A DNA stretch of 8,634 nucleotides from an uncultured Verrucomicrobiota bacterium (GCA_945483525.1 CALYRV010000076.1:1-8634), one strand, 5' to 3'. Counted from the first letter of the stretch, positions 1-7,590 are shown. Notes: generated by a model not told the origin, from the letters alone. Numbers and translations: made by a program.

Positions 1-516
1 AAGTATATTCGCAACAACCCGGCGCGGGCGCTTTGGAAACGGAACAACCCCGATATGTTTGCCTGCCGTCAGCGGTTCCGCCACCCGGTTCTCGACCCTT
101 CGCTTCCCTGGACCGCCTGCGGCGACTTGACCTTGCTTGGTAACCCATTTATGGTCGCCGTTTCGCTGACGCGTAAGAAAACGCTCGCCGAGCATGAGCC
201 GGAGATTGCCGCGCTCGTCGAGAAGGCCAAACAGGGCTGGATCGTCGTCTGCGGCTTTCTCTCGCCCGGCGAGAAGGAGCTCCAGCGTCGCCTTCGGGCT
301 GAGTCCAATACGCGCTGGATCAAAACGATGGCCCAGGGCCTCCCGCCGCGTTTCGACCCCACGGTCGAAGACTCGCGCTATCTCGCCGAGCATCGCCAGC
401 TGATGCTCAGCGCCCTGCCGATCGGCGCGCCATTCGATTGGAGTGCTTGTCATACAATGAACGACCACGCTGCGGCCATGTGCCAGAGGGCGCGCGGGGA
501 GGAGCGTGGCGATTGA
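1..516 (+). CDS. IS200-like/REP-associated Y1 transposase, C-terminal part (5' end outside window)
   Basis: The reading frame is open from base 1 to the TGA at 514-516, giving 171 residues with no start in view; the ATG at 55 is internal. The first residues read KYIRNNPARALWK, closely matching the 'YIxNNPVRAGL' segment at the end of the catalytic domain of Y1 (HUH) REP-associated tyrosine transposases. The HUH motif and catalytic Tyr should lie upstream, outside the window. The remaining ~130 residues are an extension with a Rossmann-like pattern (LLGNPFMVAVSLTR, a helix, then WIVVCGFLSPGEKEL), which loosely recalls DprA/LOG-type folds and which I associate from memory with transposases of the PVC group. 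These enzymes mobilise or process short palindromic repeats through single-stranded DNA. The gene ends 36 bp before the CARF operon on the same strand. Family assignment is good from the N-terminal motif; the function of the extension is unknown. Confidence 0.72.
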   Translation, partial: KYIRNNPARALWKRNNPDMFACRQRFRHPVLDPSLPWTACGDLTLLGNPFMVAVSLTRKKTLAEHEPEIAALVEKAKQGWIVVCGFLSPGEKELQRRLRAESNTRWIKTMAQGLPPRFDPTVEDSRYLAEHRQLMLSALPIGAPFDWSACHTMNDHAAAMCQRARGEERGD

Positions 517-540
517 TACGACAGCACGTCTTTGAAATAA

Positions 541-549
541 AGGAAGGAG
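541..549 (+). promoter_or_regulatory. Shine-Dalgarno of the first operon gene
   Basis: AGGAAGGAG lies 3 nt before the ATG at 553, with its first AGGA part 8 nt away. It supports ATG 553 as the start. No convincing promoter is seen in the 36-bp gap, so the operon promoter probably lies inside the 3' end of the transposase gene, or there is read-through from it. Confidence 0.7.
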
Positions 550-552
550 AAC

Positions 553-1716
553 ATGAAAGAACTTAAATTTGATGTCGTGGTTCATCTGGCGGGTGAGCAG
601 ATTGTCCCTAATTACATGGCCTTGAAATTGAGCGAGGCCGGACAGCATATCATATTGACTACGAGTCGTACCAAAAAACAGATTGATTCGCTTCGGCGCA
701 TGTTTAAGGACAAAGAATGCGGATTCCTTCGTCACGTCGAAGTTCTGCCGACGGATTATAATGATGTGCTCACCAAGCTGAATGCGATCGGTGAGTTGCA
801 AGGACGGAAGGTTGGCGTGAACGTGACCGGAGGAACCAAGCCGATGTCAGTCGCCGCTTTAGACTTCTGTCGCAAGAATGCGTTCGTGCCATTCTATATC
901 GACACCCAGACCAAGACAGTGTCCTTCTTTGCGGAACCATATCGGAAAATCAAGATGCCGAAGGTTTTTGACAGTGTTGATGAGTTCTTTGATCTCAGTG
1001 GTTTCTCGGTCACTTCTACGGGCAAGAAGGCGGAGGACATATCCGATTCCAGAACGGAGCTGATTAAAGCATTCTGGGGAGAGAGAGATCGTGTTCGCCG
1101 TTCAATTGCACAATTCAACGAAGCGACAGAAATAAAGTATCAAAGGCAAACGAATCTGCCAGAGTGTTTCCGAAGTGCGGTTGCAGATATCCTGCGCATT
1201 TCTGGCAAGAAGGGACTGTCGGTTGCCTCGGCCTGGGAGCGGGTGTTTCCTCCAGGGAAATCGGACTGGCGGCTGGCTGCCCGTTTTGGTGCTGGCGAGT
1301 GGTTTGAAGAGTGGACGCTTCTCCAGTTTGCGAAGAGTAAAATCGCGGAACAATTCATCGATCTTCGATCCGGTGTAACGCTTTCGTTTGCCGGTGATAG
1401 AAATCAGCGGGACGCTCAGGAGATTGATGTCGCATTCACTGATGGTTATACGTTGACACTTCTGGAATGCAAAGCGGGCCGAGTGACGCAAGAGCACATT
1501 CAAAAGCTGGAGAACATTACGCGTCAAATTGGCGGCGCGATGGGACGTGGGATTCTTTGCGCGATTAATTATCAATATGATGACGATGTAGTTGTTCAGC
1601 GTGTTAAGAATGGGAATATCGCCCTGGTGACGGGTGATAAGCCGTTGCGTATGTTGCCTAATCGTTATCTTGAGATAAAGCCGAAGAAATGCTATCAGTC
1701 GGAAAGCGATTATTGA
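553..1716 (+). CDS. card1: Card1/Can2-family CARF nuclease (DUF1887-like)
   Basis: This 387-residue protein has the two-domain plan of Card1/Can2, nucleases activated by cyclic tetra-adenylate from type III CRISPR Cas10. Residues 1-140 form the CARF sensor: strand DVVVHLAGEQIVPNYMALK (7-25), strand HIILTTSRT (32-40), and the ligand-loop motif NVTGGTKPMSVAAL (90-103), which closely matches the family signature. Residues ~155-235 are a helical linker. Residues ~245-340 form a PD-(D/E)XK nuclease: GEWFEEW (248-254), QEIDVAF with D292, and LLECKAG with E305 and K307, so the E/D/ExK catalytic set appears intact. Length is typical of the family. Characterised members cut single-stranded DNA or RNA, or nick supercoiled DNA, when ligand is bound. 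The gene is AT-richer than the helicase genes downstream. It is the first gene of the operon, with a strong SD at 541-549. Family assignment is firm; the actual ligand and substrate are inferred. Confidence 0.9.
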   Translation: MKELKFDVVVHLAGEQIVPNYMALKLSEAGQHIILTTSRTKKQIDSLRRMFKDKECGFLRHVEVLPTDYNDVLTKLNAIGELQGRKVGVNVTGGTKPMSVAALDFCRKNAFVPFYIDTQTKTVSFFAEPYRKIKMPKVFDSVDEFFDLSGFSVTSTGKKAEDISDSRTELIKAFWGERDRVRRSIAQFNEATEIKYQRQTNLPECFRSAVADILRISGKKGLSVASAWERVFPPGKSDWRLAARFGAGEWFEEWTLLQFAKSKIAEQFIDLRSGVTLSFAGDRNQRDAQEIDVAFTDGYTLTLLECKAGRVTQEHIQKLENITRQIGGAMGRGILCAINYQYDDDVVVQRVKNGNIALVTGDKPLRMLPNRYLEIKPKKCYQSESDY

Positions 1717-1726
1717 GGTAGTTGTC

Positions 1727-2326
1727 ATGACCCCTACAGAATTCAAATCGATTGTCGCCACCGAAGGGAGACCGCAGGAGGAGCTCGCGGCCCTTTACGA
1801 GCGAGAGGTGTTTCCTCAGGCATTGGCGAGGATGCGGGAGTTCGCTGCTGGTGCGATGAAATTCGACATCCTTTATCTCACCGCCGGTACACAACCGTTT
1901 TCGCAAGCGCTCAGCATTGCAGCGACGCCGGCGGAGAAGGTCGTCTTCATAGCCACGGATGATCCGAAGTGCCAGGAAAGCCTGCGTCGGGCGATTGAGC
2001 TTGCGGGGCTTGCGGAATCGCAATGCGAAATACACACCTTCCCCGAGCCGTTCTCCGTCGAAGACATGACGAAGGAGATCTACTTCCATGCCACAACTTG
2101 CGGCAAGGACCATCTCGCCGCCGACATTACGTCGGGACGCAAGGTGATGTCGGCCGCTCTGTCGTCTATCGCCAGCGAATTGGAGATTCAGCAGTTCTAC
2201 CTGCATGCAGAATTCTTGCGCGGCAGTTTTGCCGTGAATGAACGGCGGATGCGCGTGCCGAGCGTCGCTGCGCTCGTACGCTATCTTGAGTCGGAAGATG
2301 CGGATGCCGCGAACGGGGAGGTGTGA
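1727..2326 (+). CDS. Stand-alone CARF-domain protein
   Basis: This 199-residue protein has a CARF-like Rossmann core and no visible effector domain. After a helical N-terminus (1-43) come strand 1 and its ligand loop, FDILYLTAGTQPFSQAL (46-62), strand KVVFIATDD (71-79), a helix to ~95, strand CEIHTFPEPF (100-109), and ADITSGRKVMSAAL (132-145). The last segment is the counterpart of NVTGGTKPMSVAAL in the preceding Card1-like protein. A further strand, IQQFYLHAEFL (154-164), and a short helical tail follow. No HEPN RxxxxH, PD-(D/E)XK, HTH or membrane segment is seen. It starts 10 nt after the upstream stop, with GAGGT at 1715-1719 as SD, and ends 2 nt before the helicase start, so it is translationally coupled to both. 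It could be a ligand-sensing subunit for the helicase, a ring nuclease that destroys cyclic oligoadenylate, or a regulator; the sequence does not decide. The CARF call is good and the role open. Confidence 0.75.
   Translation: MTPTEFKSIVATEGRPQEELAALYEREVFPQALARMREFAAGAMKFDILYLTAGTQPFSQALSIAATPAEKVVFIATDDPKCQESLRRAIELAGLAESQCEIHTFPEPFSVEDMTKEIYFHATTCGKDHLAADITSGRKVMSAALSSIASELEIQQFYLHAEFLRGSFAVNERRMRVPSVAALVRYLESEDADAANGEV
2315..2321 (+). promoter_or_regulatory. Shine-Dalgarno deciding the start of the first helicase
   Basis: GGGGAGG ends 7 nt before the ATG at 2329, an ideal distance. An alternative in-frame GTG at 2323 lies only 1 nt downstream of this motif, too close to be served by it. 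ATG 2329 is therefore preferred. The GTG start would add two residues and overlap the upstream stop by 4 nt. Confidence 0.65.
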
Positions 2327-2328
2327 CG

Positions 2329-4233
2329 ATGTTCCCCTTTAAGTCCTATCGCGACGCCGTTGTTGCGCTTTCTGATTCGCGCCGTTTTTCGGTGGAGACC
2401 GAAGTGCTTGACTTCGAGTGTGATCCTGACGATCCAGGAATGATTCGTTTTTCCGTCAAGTTCCTTGGGCAATGTGATAAATCGGCGCTTGAAGATGGTA
2501 CGGCAAGACAGGAAGGGGATGAGCATTCCTTCAGGGGCGAGATTGTCAATGTTGATGTAGCGCTCGGCATTGTGCTGGTCAAGGCGTCTGAATCTGCCAG
2601 CCCAGATCCGTCACATCGCTTGCTCCTTGAACCGGCGAATTACCTTAAGAAGCTTCGTGAGTTCGCGGAACAGTGTGCCTCGACGCATAATGAAGAAAAC
2701 GAGTCGCGCTATGTGGGATTAGGAGACGGTCTTCTCCGTGGCGGACGGAGATTGGCCGATGGTGATTTGGGTCTAAACGAAATGCCCTGTCCAGAATATC
2801 TTCGCGCATCGCAGCATCAGGCCGTCATGATGGCGATGCGTAAAGAGCTTTCCTTCGTCTGGGGACCGCCGGGGACCGGCAAAAGTTATACGCTCGGGCA
2901 CATTGCCGCCAGATTCATCGAACAAGGCAAGCGGGTCTTGCTTATCTCGAATACAAACGCGGCGGTGGACGTGGCGACATTTGCCGTCGATGACGCTTGC
3001 GCACGGTGCGGTTGGCCTTTGAAGGCTGGCGATCTGATTCGCTATGCGCGTGTTCTTGCACGTCCCGATGGTTATAAGGATCGTCCGCATCTTCTTGAAT
3101 TCACAAAGTTGCTTCAGCGTTTCGCCATTCGGGAGAGAGAGCTTGTTGCGAAGGTGCGGGTGTTGCAGGAAAGGATTGCAACGCCGCCTGCTGGTTCAGG
3201 CGATGCGTCGGATCTGAATTTCGATCTCGCCGCCATGATGGTTGAGCTGAAGTCGATCGGCGATGACCGACGGATGGAAATAGCGCAACTTCTTAAAGAC
3301 GCGAAGATCGTCACGGCGACATTGACCAGCGCCATGTATAATGGCTTTGTATCGTCCGGATCGTTTGACGTCGTTCTTGTTGACGAGGCGTCGGTGATGT
3401 CGCTGGCTGTCTGGCCTTATCTGCTTCATCGTTTTCGCCCTGATATGGCAAGATCGAAATTCGTCATCGCGGGTGACCCGATGCAGCTTCTTCCGGTTGT
3501 TGGGGGAAAACTGGATGACAAGGTGGCGTATTGGTTTGAAAATAATATCTATACGTACCTGGGCATGAGCGGATATGCCGGAATCCAACCTTATATGAAT
3601 GCTGGTGTGGTTACGCTTCTGACGGAGCAGACGCGTATGCGCGCGGAAATCTGCAAGGTCGTGAGCGATCGTTTCTACGGCGGTCGATTGACGGGTGATC
3701 GAATGGATGAAACGAAATCATGGTCCTCCGCTTCGGGAATTCCCAACGGACAAATCGTCTTGCTTGATCCCGGCGGCATCCAGCCGTATTCTCCACGAAG
3801 CCGATTCTCGCGCGGGCCAATCAAGAATACGAATGTTAACTCGGCCTTGATGGTCGAGAATCTGGTCCGGCGGTTGGCCGTTGAGGTACCGGTGCTTGGC
3901 GAGCCGCTTGAGATTCTGGTGATTTCGCCGTTCACTAATCAGGTTCGCTATCTCTATGAACGGCGCCTTAAGGCGTTGGCTCACCTTGGCAATCTGCGAA
4001 TCGAGACTACGACCGTTCATCGCAGTCAGGGTTCTGAGGCTGATGTCGTATTTTTGGATCTGGTTGATGCGTCGGCTTGGTTTTTGAATCATCCTGATGC
4101 ATATCATCTGTGGTGTGTAGCCTGTTCTCGGGCGCGGCGACAGCTCTTTGTCCTGGCGGATGAACAGGCGCTGCGCGTGGGCCAGCACTCGGAGCCTCTT
4201 TTCGCTGCGCAGACATTCACGAGATTGGCATAG
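2329..4233 (+). CDS. UPF1/DNA2-like superfamily 1 helicase
   Basis: A 634-residue DNA/RNA helicase of the SF1B UPF1/DNA2/SMUBP2 type (AAA_11/AAA_12 domains), which couples ATP hydrolysis to unwinding or translocation. Residues 1-150 are a beta-rich N-terminal region, possibly an OB-like barrel, without the Cys/His domain of UPF1. The motifs appear in order: SQHQAVMMAM Q-motif (~161-170), FVWGPPGTGKSYT Walker A (176-188), ISNTNAAVD motif Ia (206-214), a helical 1B-like insertion (~250-325), VLVDEAS Walker B (349-355), IAGDPMQLLPV motif III (380-390), LLTEQTRMR motif IV (430-438), TVHRSQGSEADVVFLDL motif V (562-578) and VACSRARRQLFVL motif VI (597-609). All key residues are present, so it should be active. 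No nuclease domain is seen, unlike DNA2. It sits 2 nt downstream of the CARF gene and 17 nt upstream of a second helicase. Family is firm; the partner and substrate are inferred from context. Confidence 0.9.
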   Translation: MFPFKSYRDAVVALSDSRRFSVETEVLDFECDPDDPGMIRFSVKFLGQCDKSALEDGTARQEGDEHSFRGEIVNVDVALGIVLVKASESASPDPSHRLLLEPANYLKKLREFAEQCASTHNEENESRYVGLGDGLLRGGRRLADGDLGLNEMPCPEYLRASQHQAVMMAMRKELSFVWGPPGTGKSYTLGHIAARFIEQGKRVLLISNTNAAVDVATFAVDDACARCGWPLKAGDLIRYARVLARPDGYKDRPHLLEFTKLLQRFAIRERELVAKVRVLQERIATPPAGSGDASDLNFDLAAMMVELKSIGDDRRMEIAQLLKDAKIVTATLTSAMYNGFVSSGSFDVVLVDEASVMSLAVWPYLLHRFRPDMARSKFVIAGDPMQLLPVVGGKLDDKVAYWFENNIYTYLGMSGYAGIQPYMNAGVVTLLTEQTRMRAEICKVVSDRFYGGRLTGDRMDETKSWSSASGIPNGQIVLLDPGGIQPYSPRSRFSRGPIKNTNVNSALMVENLVRRLAVEVPVLGEPLEILVISPFTNQVRYLYERRLKALAHLGNLRIETTTVHRSQGSEADVVFLDLVDASAWFLNHPDAYHLWCVACSRARRQLFVLADEQALRVGQHSEPLFAAQTFTRLA

Positions 4234-4250
4234 CCGAAGGAGGATAGTGA

Positions 4251-6338
4251 ATGGCGGAGGAATTGACTAAAGGTGGAGATCCAGCAAAGGCGATTCTTTC
4301 GCAGATTGCCGATGGCGTGCGCGTTGTCGTTATCCGTGGCGCCGCCGGTACGGGTAAGACGACTTTGATCGGACGGCTCATCCCCGAGTTGGAGAAGCTC
4401 CGTTATAACGTGTTGCTGCTTGCGCCGACCGGGCGTGCCGCGAAGATGATCCAGCTTCGCACAGGGCATCCTGCCAGCACGATTCACTCCGCTATCTATC
4501 AGATCGACGAGAAGCCGAAGGAAGGCAAGGCCGAGCATGGCGACCTTCGCTGGGTGTTCCCGATCAAGCGCGAAAAGACGGCACGTACCTGCTTTATCGT
4601 CGACGAGGCGTCCATGGTAGGTTCTGCCTTGCAGAACGACAGCGTTCTGCAGTTCGGGACAGGGTCGCTGCTGCAGGATCTTGTCGGCTATTCTGACGTG
4701 GAACTTCTGACTTCGGAAAACGTCGTCGTTTTCGTGGGCGATCCCTATCAGCTGCCGCCTGTCAAGGAGAAGGCTGGGGATCCGCCGGCGCTTTCAGAAG
4801 ATCATCTTTCGGGATTGACCGGCCGCGAGGTCATGGTGGTCGAACTGACGGAGGTTCATCGGCAGGGCCGGGAGAGCGGAATTTTCGCCGAGGCCAATCG
4901 CCTTCGTTCGCAAATCGCCTATCGTCTGTTCTGGGAGTTCTGCTTCCGGGAGCATGATGACATTCGACGAGTGGAGGAGGATTCGCTGGAGCAGATTTAT
5001 CATCCGGAGCGGGATCTCAACGAGAAGATGCTGATCGCCTATACCAACGAGCGCGTGTGGGAGTTGAATGGGCGTGTGCGAAAGATGCTCGGGCGCACTT
5101 CGGCGTTGCCCGGGTCGGGCGAGCGGCTCCTCAGTTTGCGAAATACGTCTGTCGGGGTAGGCGGCGAGCGCGAGGCGCGGTTCATGAACGGCGATTTTCT
5201 GCAGGTGATCTCGGCGGACGCGGAGAATCTGGTGACGCTGGACGGCTTTTATCGTCCGAAGGGGAAGGACAAGGCCTTGCATTACGAATTCACCTTCTGC
5301 CGGATGACCATGGCGTGGCTTTACGACGACGGACAGCCGGACGCCGAGGTGTGGGTGAATGTGACGCCGATCCTCAGCTCGGAATACCGAGAGAATCCGG
5401 AGTACGCTTCGATTGCGCTCTATGTGGCGGTGGTGGAACGCATCCGGGCAAAGTTTGGTCTTGGCTATGGCGCAGAGGACGAGGAGACTCTGCGTGATAA
5501 ACTGAAGCAAAGCCAGTTCTATCATGCGCCGTGGGTGACATTCGGCTACGCCATAACCGGACACAAGTCTCAGGGTGGAGAATGGAACGAAGTCTGGGTG
5601 GATTATCGCTACCAGCAGAACCGCATGACCGAAGAATACTTCCGCTGGATGTACACGGTGACTACGCGTGCGAAGAAAATTCTCTTCACGCTGGCACCGC
5701 CGCGGCTGGACGATCTCGCTGACGCGCTGGAGCGGGGACTCAAGCGGTTGGAGTCGGATGAATCGGCGACGCCTGGGGCGATGGCGGTTGCTCCGGCTGG
5801 CGCGTCGCTTTCGTTGCAGACGATACTGGCGCGTCACGGTTACACGATCGGCGAGACTGTTCGACGTCCGTATGCGATTCATCTGCGCCTTGCCCGGGAG
5901 GCCGATCCGTTTGCCGAGACGGGGACGCTTGATCTCGACTACAACGGGAAGAACGTGATCTCGTATGTGCGGCTGGCGTTTGCCGGGGCGAGCGATGCGC
6001 TCGGCGCGGATGTCGCGGCGCTCAAGGGACGGAAGATGGAGTCGGTGTTTCCGGAAACGACGGTGGGAGCCGCGACGGCGGCGAAACCGAAGGTCGAGGT
6101 CGTTGAATCTCAGGAACGACTTCGTGACCGCCTTCTGACGGCGGCGGAGAAGGCGGGGATCCGCGTGACGGGCATGAAGTCGATGACGGTTCATCAGCTG
6201 AGGGTGGAGTTCGCCTCTGAACTTGGTGAAGGGTATGTTGATTTCTACATTGACGGCAAGGGACGGGTATCGGAAATGGGTTCGATGACGATTGGCGCGG
6301 CGAGTCTTAAGCGGCTGTTGGAGGGGCTGTCGAAATGA
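4251..6338 (+). CDS. RecD/Pif1-like superfamily 1 helicase with duplicated C-terminal module
   Basis: A 695-residue SF1B helicase. AAA_30-type motor motifs are IRGAAGTGKTTLI (28-40, Walker A), LLAPTGRAAK (56-65, Ia), STIHSAI (76-82), FIVDEASMV (115-123, Walker B), VFVGDPYQLPPV (160-171, III) and LTEVHRQ (199-205, IV). After a long 2B-like region, a UvrD_C_2-type motif V, YAITGHKSQGGEWNEVWVDY (433-452), and motif VI YTVTTRAKKILFTL (468-481) follow. All catalytic motifs are intact. RecD2, Dda and Pif1 share this layout, moving 5'-3' on single-stranded DNA. Residues ~510-695 are an extension I do not recognise, in which 525-584 and 631-690 look like two divergent copies of one alpha/beta module. 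SD AAGGAGG (4237-4243) is 7 nt before the ATG. The stop overlaps the next start (ATGA, 6335-6338). GC content is visibly higher than in the first operon gene. Helicase call is firm; the extension is probably nucleic-acid or partner binding. Confidence 0.9.
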   Translation: MAEELTKGGDPAKAILSQIADGVRVVVIRGAAGTGKTTLIGRLIPELEKLRYNVLLLAPTGRAAKMIQLRTGHPASTIHSAIYQIDEKPKEGKAEHGDLRWVFPIKREKTARTCFIVDEASMVGSALQNDSVLQFGTGSLLQDLVGYSDVELLTSENVVVFVGDPYQLPPVKEKAGDPPALSEDHLSGLTGREVMVVELTEVHRQGRESGIFAEANRLRSQIAYRLFWEFCFREHDDIRRVEEDSLEQIYHPERDLNEKMLIAYTNERVWELNGRVRKMLGRTSALPGSGERLLSLRNTSVGVGGEREARFMNGDFLQVISADAENLVTLDGFYRPKGKDKALHYEFTFCRMTMAWLYDDGQPDAEVWVNVTPILSSEYRENPEYASIALYVAVVERIRAKFGLGYGAEDEETLRDKLKQSQFYHAPWVTFGYAITGHKSQGGEWNEVWVDYRYQQNRMTEEYFRWMYTVTTRAKKILFTLAPPRLDDLADALERGLKRLESDESATPGAMAVAPAGASLSLQTILARHGYTIGETVRRPYAIHLRLAREADPFAETGTLDLDYNGKNVISYVRLAFAGASDALGADVAALKGRKMESVFPETTVGAATAAKPKVEVVESQERLRDRLLTAAEKAGIRVTGMKSMTVHQLRVEFASELGEGYVDFYIDGKGRVSEMGSMTIGAASLKRLLEGLSK

Positions 6339-7573
6339 CACCGGAACGACAGAAGCTTGAAACTCAGCTGAAATCGTTTGAGGCAGCCAAGAAGGCCGCC
6401 AAGGGGATTGATGATGAGGAATTCGTCAAAAGCGCGCGCGGTATAATATTGACGATTCGGGAGATCTCGAAATTGCCAGAGGACAACTCGCTGACGGATT
6501 TTCAGGTGGGTTCGTACTGTTGGGCGCTTTACGCCATCGCGGCGAAATCTTCGGACGGCGAGGAGTCCCGTCAGACGCTTGCGCGATTGGTCTGCGCCTA
6601 TCGGAAGAAGATTGACAATCCGCAGTTCTGGGGAACGCCGAAGAACGCGGATTTCGGGCGGACGCTGTTCAATTCGATCGTCCTGCAGCTTTATCAGACT
6701 ACGAAGCATGCCAACGATAGCGCGGCGGAGACGCTGCTCAAGAAGGTTGGGGAAACTTATCTTGAAATACTTGATCTTCGGGCGGCGGCATTTCTGGATG
6801 ATGCCGCCTTTCATCGGGAACCGGTCACTGAGTCTCAACGGGCGGCGATGGAAAAGAAACCCGGCAAGAAGATCAAGATGAAGGCCTGGCCTTCGATCGC
6901 GGAAAAGGCTTTCGGCCTGATGAATCGCATTCTCAAGGTATTGCCGGAGGTGAAGCCATCATCGGGGCTTGTGGGTTTCCTGGTAAAGAACTGCAGGCGA
7001 GGGGACTGGCTCGCTTATTATAGTGCCAAGGCGCTGATTCGTGTCGGTGAATATGCGCAGGCGCAAGGGTTTCTGATGGAGATGCTACATAAGAAGCCGA
7101 AGGAAGGGTGGCTTTGGTCGGATCTGGCCGATGCGTGTCGGAAGGATTATGGGGTTGCGGTGTCATGCCTCGCAAAGGCGTTGCGGTGCCCTAATTATGA
7201 CCCGCAGATCGCCGAAGGCATGGCGAAGAAGGAGCGGGCTCTCATGGGGAAACTGCTTCAGACGCTGGGGAGAGGTCCGGCACCAGTGGATCTGAAGGAC
7301 GCGTTTTACGATCAGGAGTGCAAGAAGGCCGAGGTCTTTGTATTTGGCAAGGAAGCGGCAGCGCAAGCGCTGTCCGTCACGTTTGAGGGGAAGTTGATTA
7401 AACACAGTGGCAATGCGTTCGGTTTTGTGAAGTATGCGAAACTCGGTAGCGTCTTCATCCCGCCGCGCTTTGCCGAGAAGCACGCTGATGGCGAATTTGT
7501 GAAGGGGAAAGCGCAGAAAAAGGAGGATAAGAAAAAGAAAAAGCTAAGTTGGTGTATGATTTCTGCTCTTTGA
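6335..7573 (+). CDS. TPR-like helical protein with C-terminal cold-shock/S1-like OB domain
   Basis: A 412-residue basic protein. Residues 1-330 are almost entirely helical. The clearest repeat-like stretch is 220-300 (RRGDWLAYYSAKALIRVGEY, then GWLWSDLADACRKDYGVAVSCLAKAL), typical of TPR-like helix pairs. Residues ~345-395 read as a small OB fold: VTFEGKLIKHSGNAFGFVKY (348-367), then GSVFIPPRFA (371-380). 'AFGFV' and 'VFIPP' occupy the places of the RNP1 and RNP2 motifs of cold-shock proteins (KGFGFI, VFVHF). A lysine-rich stretch (395-403) and LSWCMISAL end the protein. From memory, TPR plus S1/CSD-like architectures have been described in the 'TOTE' prokaryotic conflict systems; I could not check this. 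The start is the ATG inside the ATGA overlap with the helicase gene, with SD GGAGGGG at 6320-6326. It is probably an RNA/ssDNA-binding adaptor for the helicases. OB call is moderate-to-good; partner role is inferred. Confidence 0.7.
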   Translation: MTPERQKLETQLKSFEAAKKAAKGIDDEEFVKSARGIILTIREISKLPEDNSLTDFQVGSYCWALYAIAAKSSDGEESRQTLARLVCAYRKKIDNPQFWGTPKNADFGRTLFNSIVLQLYQTTKHANDSAAETLLKKVGETYLEILDLRAAAFLDDAAFHREPVTESQRAAMEKKPGKKIKMKAWPSIAEKAFGLMNRILKVLPEVKPSSGLVGFLVKNCRRGDWLAYYSAKALIRVGEYAQAQGFLMEMLHKKPKEGWLWSDLADACRKDYGVAVSCLAKALRCPNYDPQIAEGMAKKERALMGKLLQTLGRGPAPVDLKDAFYDQECKKAEVFVFGKEAAAQALSVTFEGKLIKHSGNAFGFVKYAKLGSVFIPPRFAEKHADGEFVKGKAQKKEDKKKKKLSWCMISAL

Positions 7574-7590
7574 CAATCGATGTTATGCTG

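Noticed and set aside
453..458. TACAAT inside the transposase gene as a possible operon -10 element
   Set aside because: No acceptable -35 hexamer or TGn extension stands in front of it; a lone hexamer is too weak.
513..541. TTGATA and AATAAA 17 nt apart, resembling a promoter for the operon
   Set aside because: Transcription would start around 548, after most of the Shine-Dalgarno sequence and 5 nt before the ATG, which contradicts the strong SD present.
1102..1761. Minus-strand open frame of 219 codons opposite the Card1-like nuclease
   Set aside because: The + strand encodes the conserved nuclease motifs across the same bases; the antisense product has no recognisable features.
4794..6341. 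A 515-codon open frame antisense to the second helicase
   Set aside because: It has an arginine/histidine-rich composition typical of antisense GC-rich DNA and no recognisable motif, while the + strand carries every helicase motif.
7570..7589. TTGACA (7570-7575) with TATGCT (7584-7589) as a promoter
   Set aside because: The -35 match is perfect but the spacing is only 8 nt, and nothing -10-like stands at 16-18 nt.
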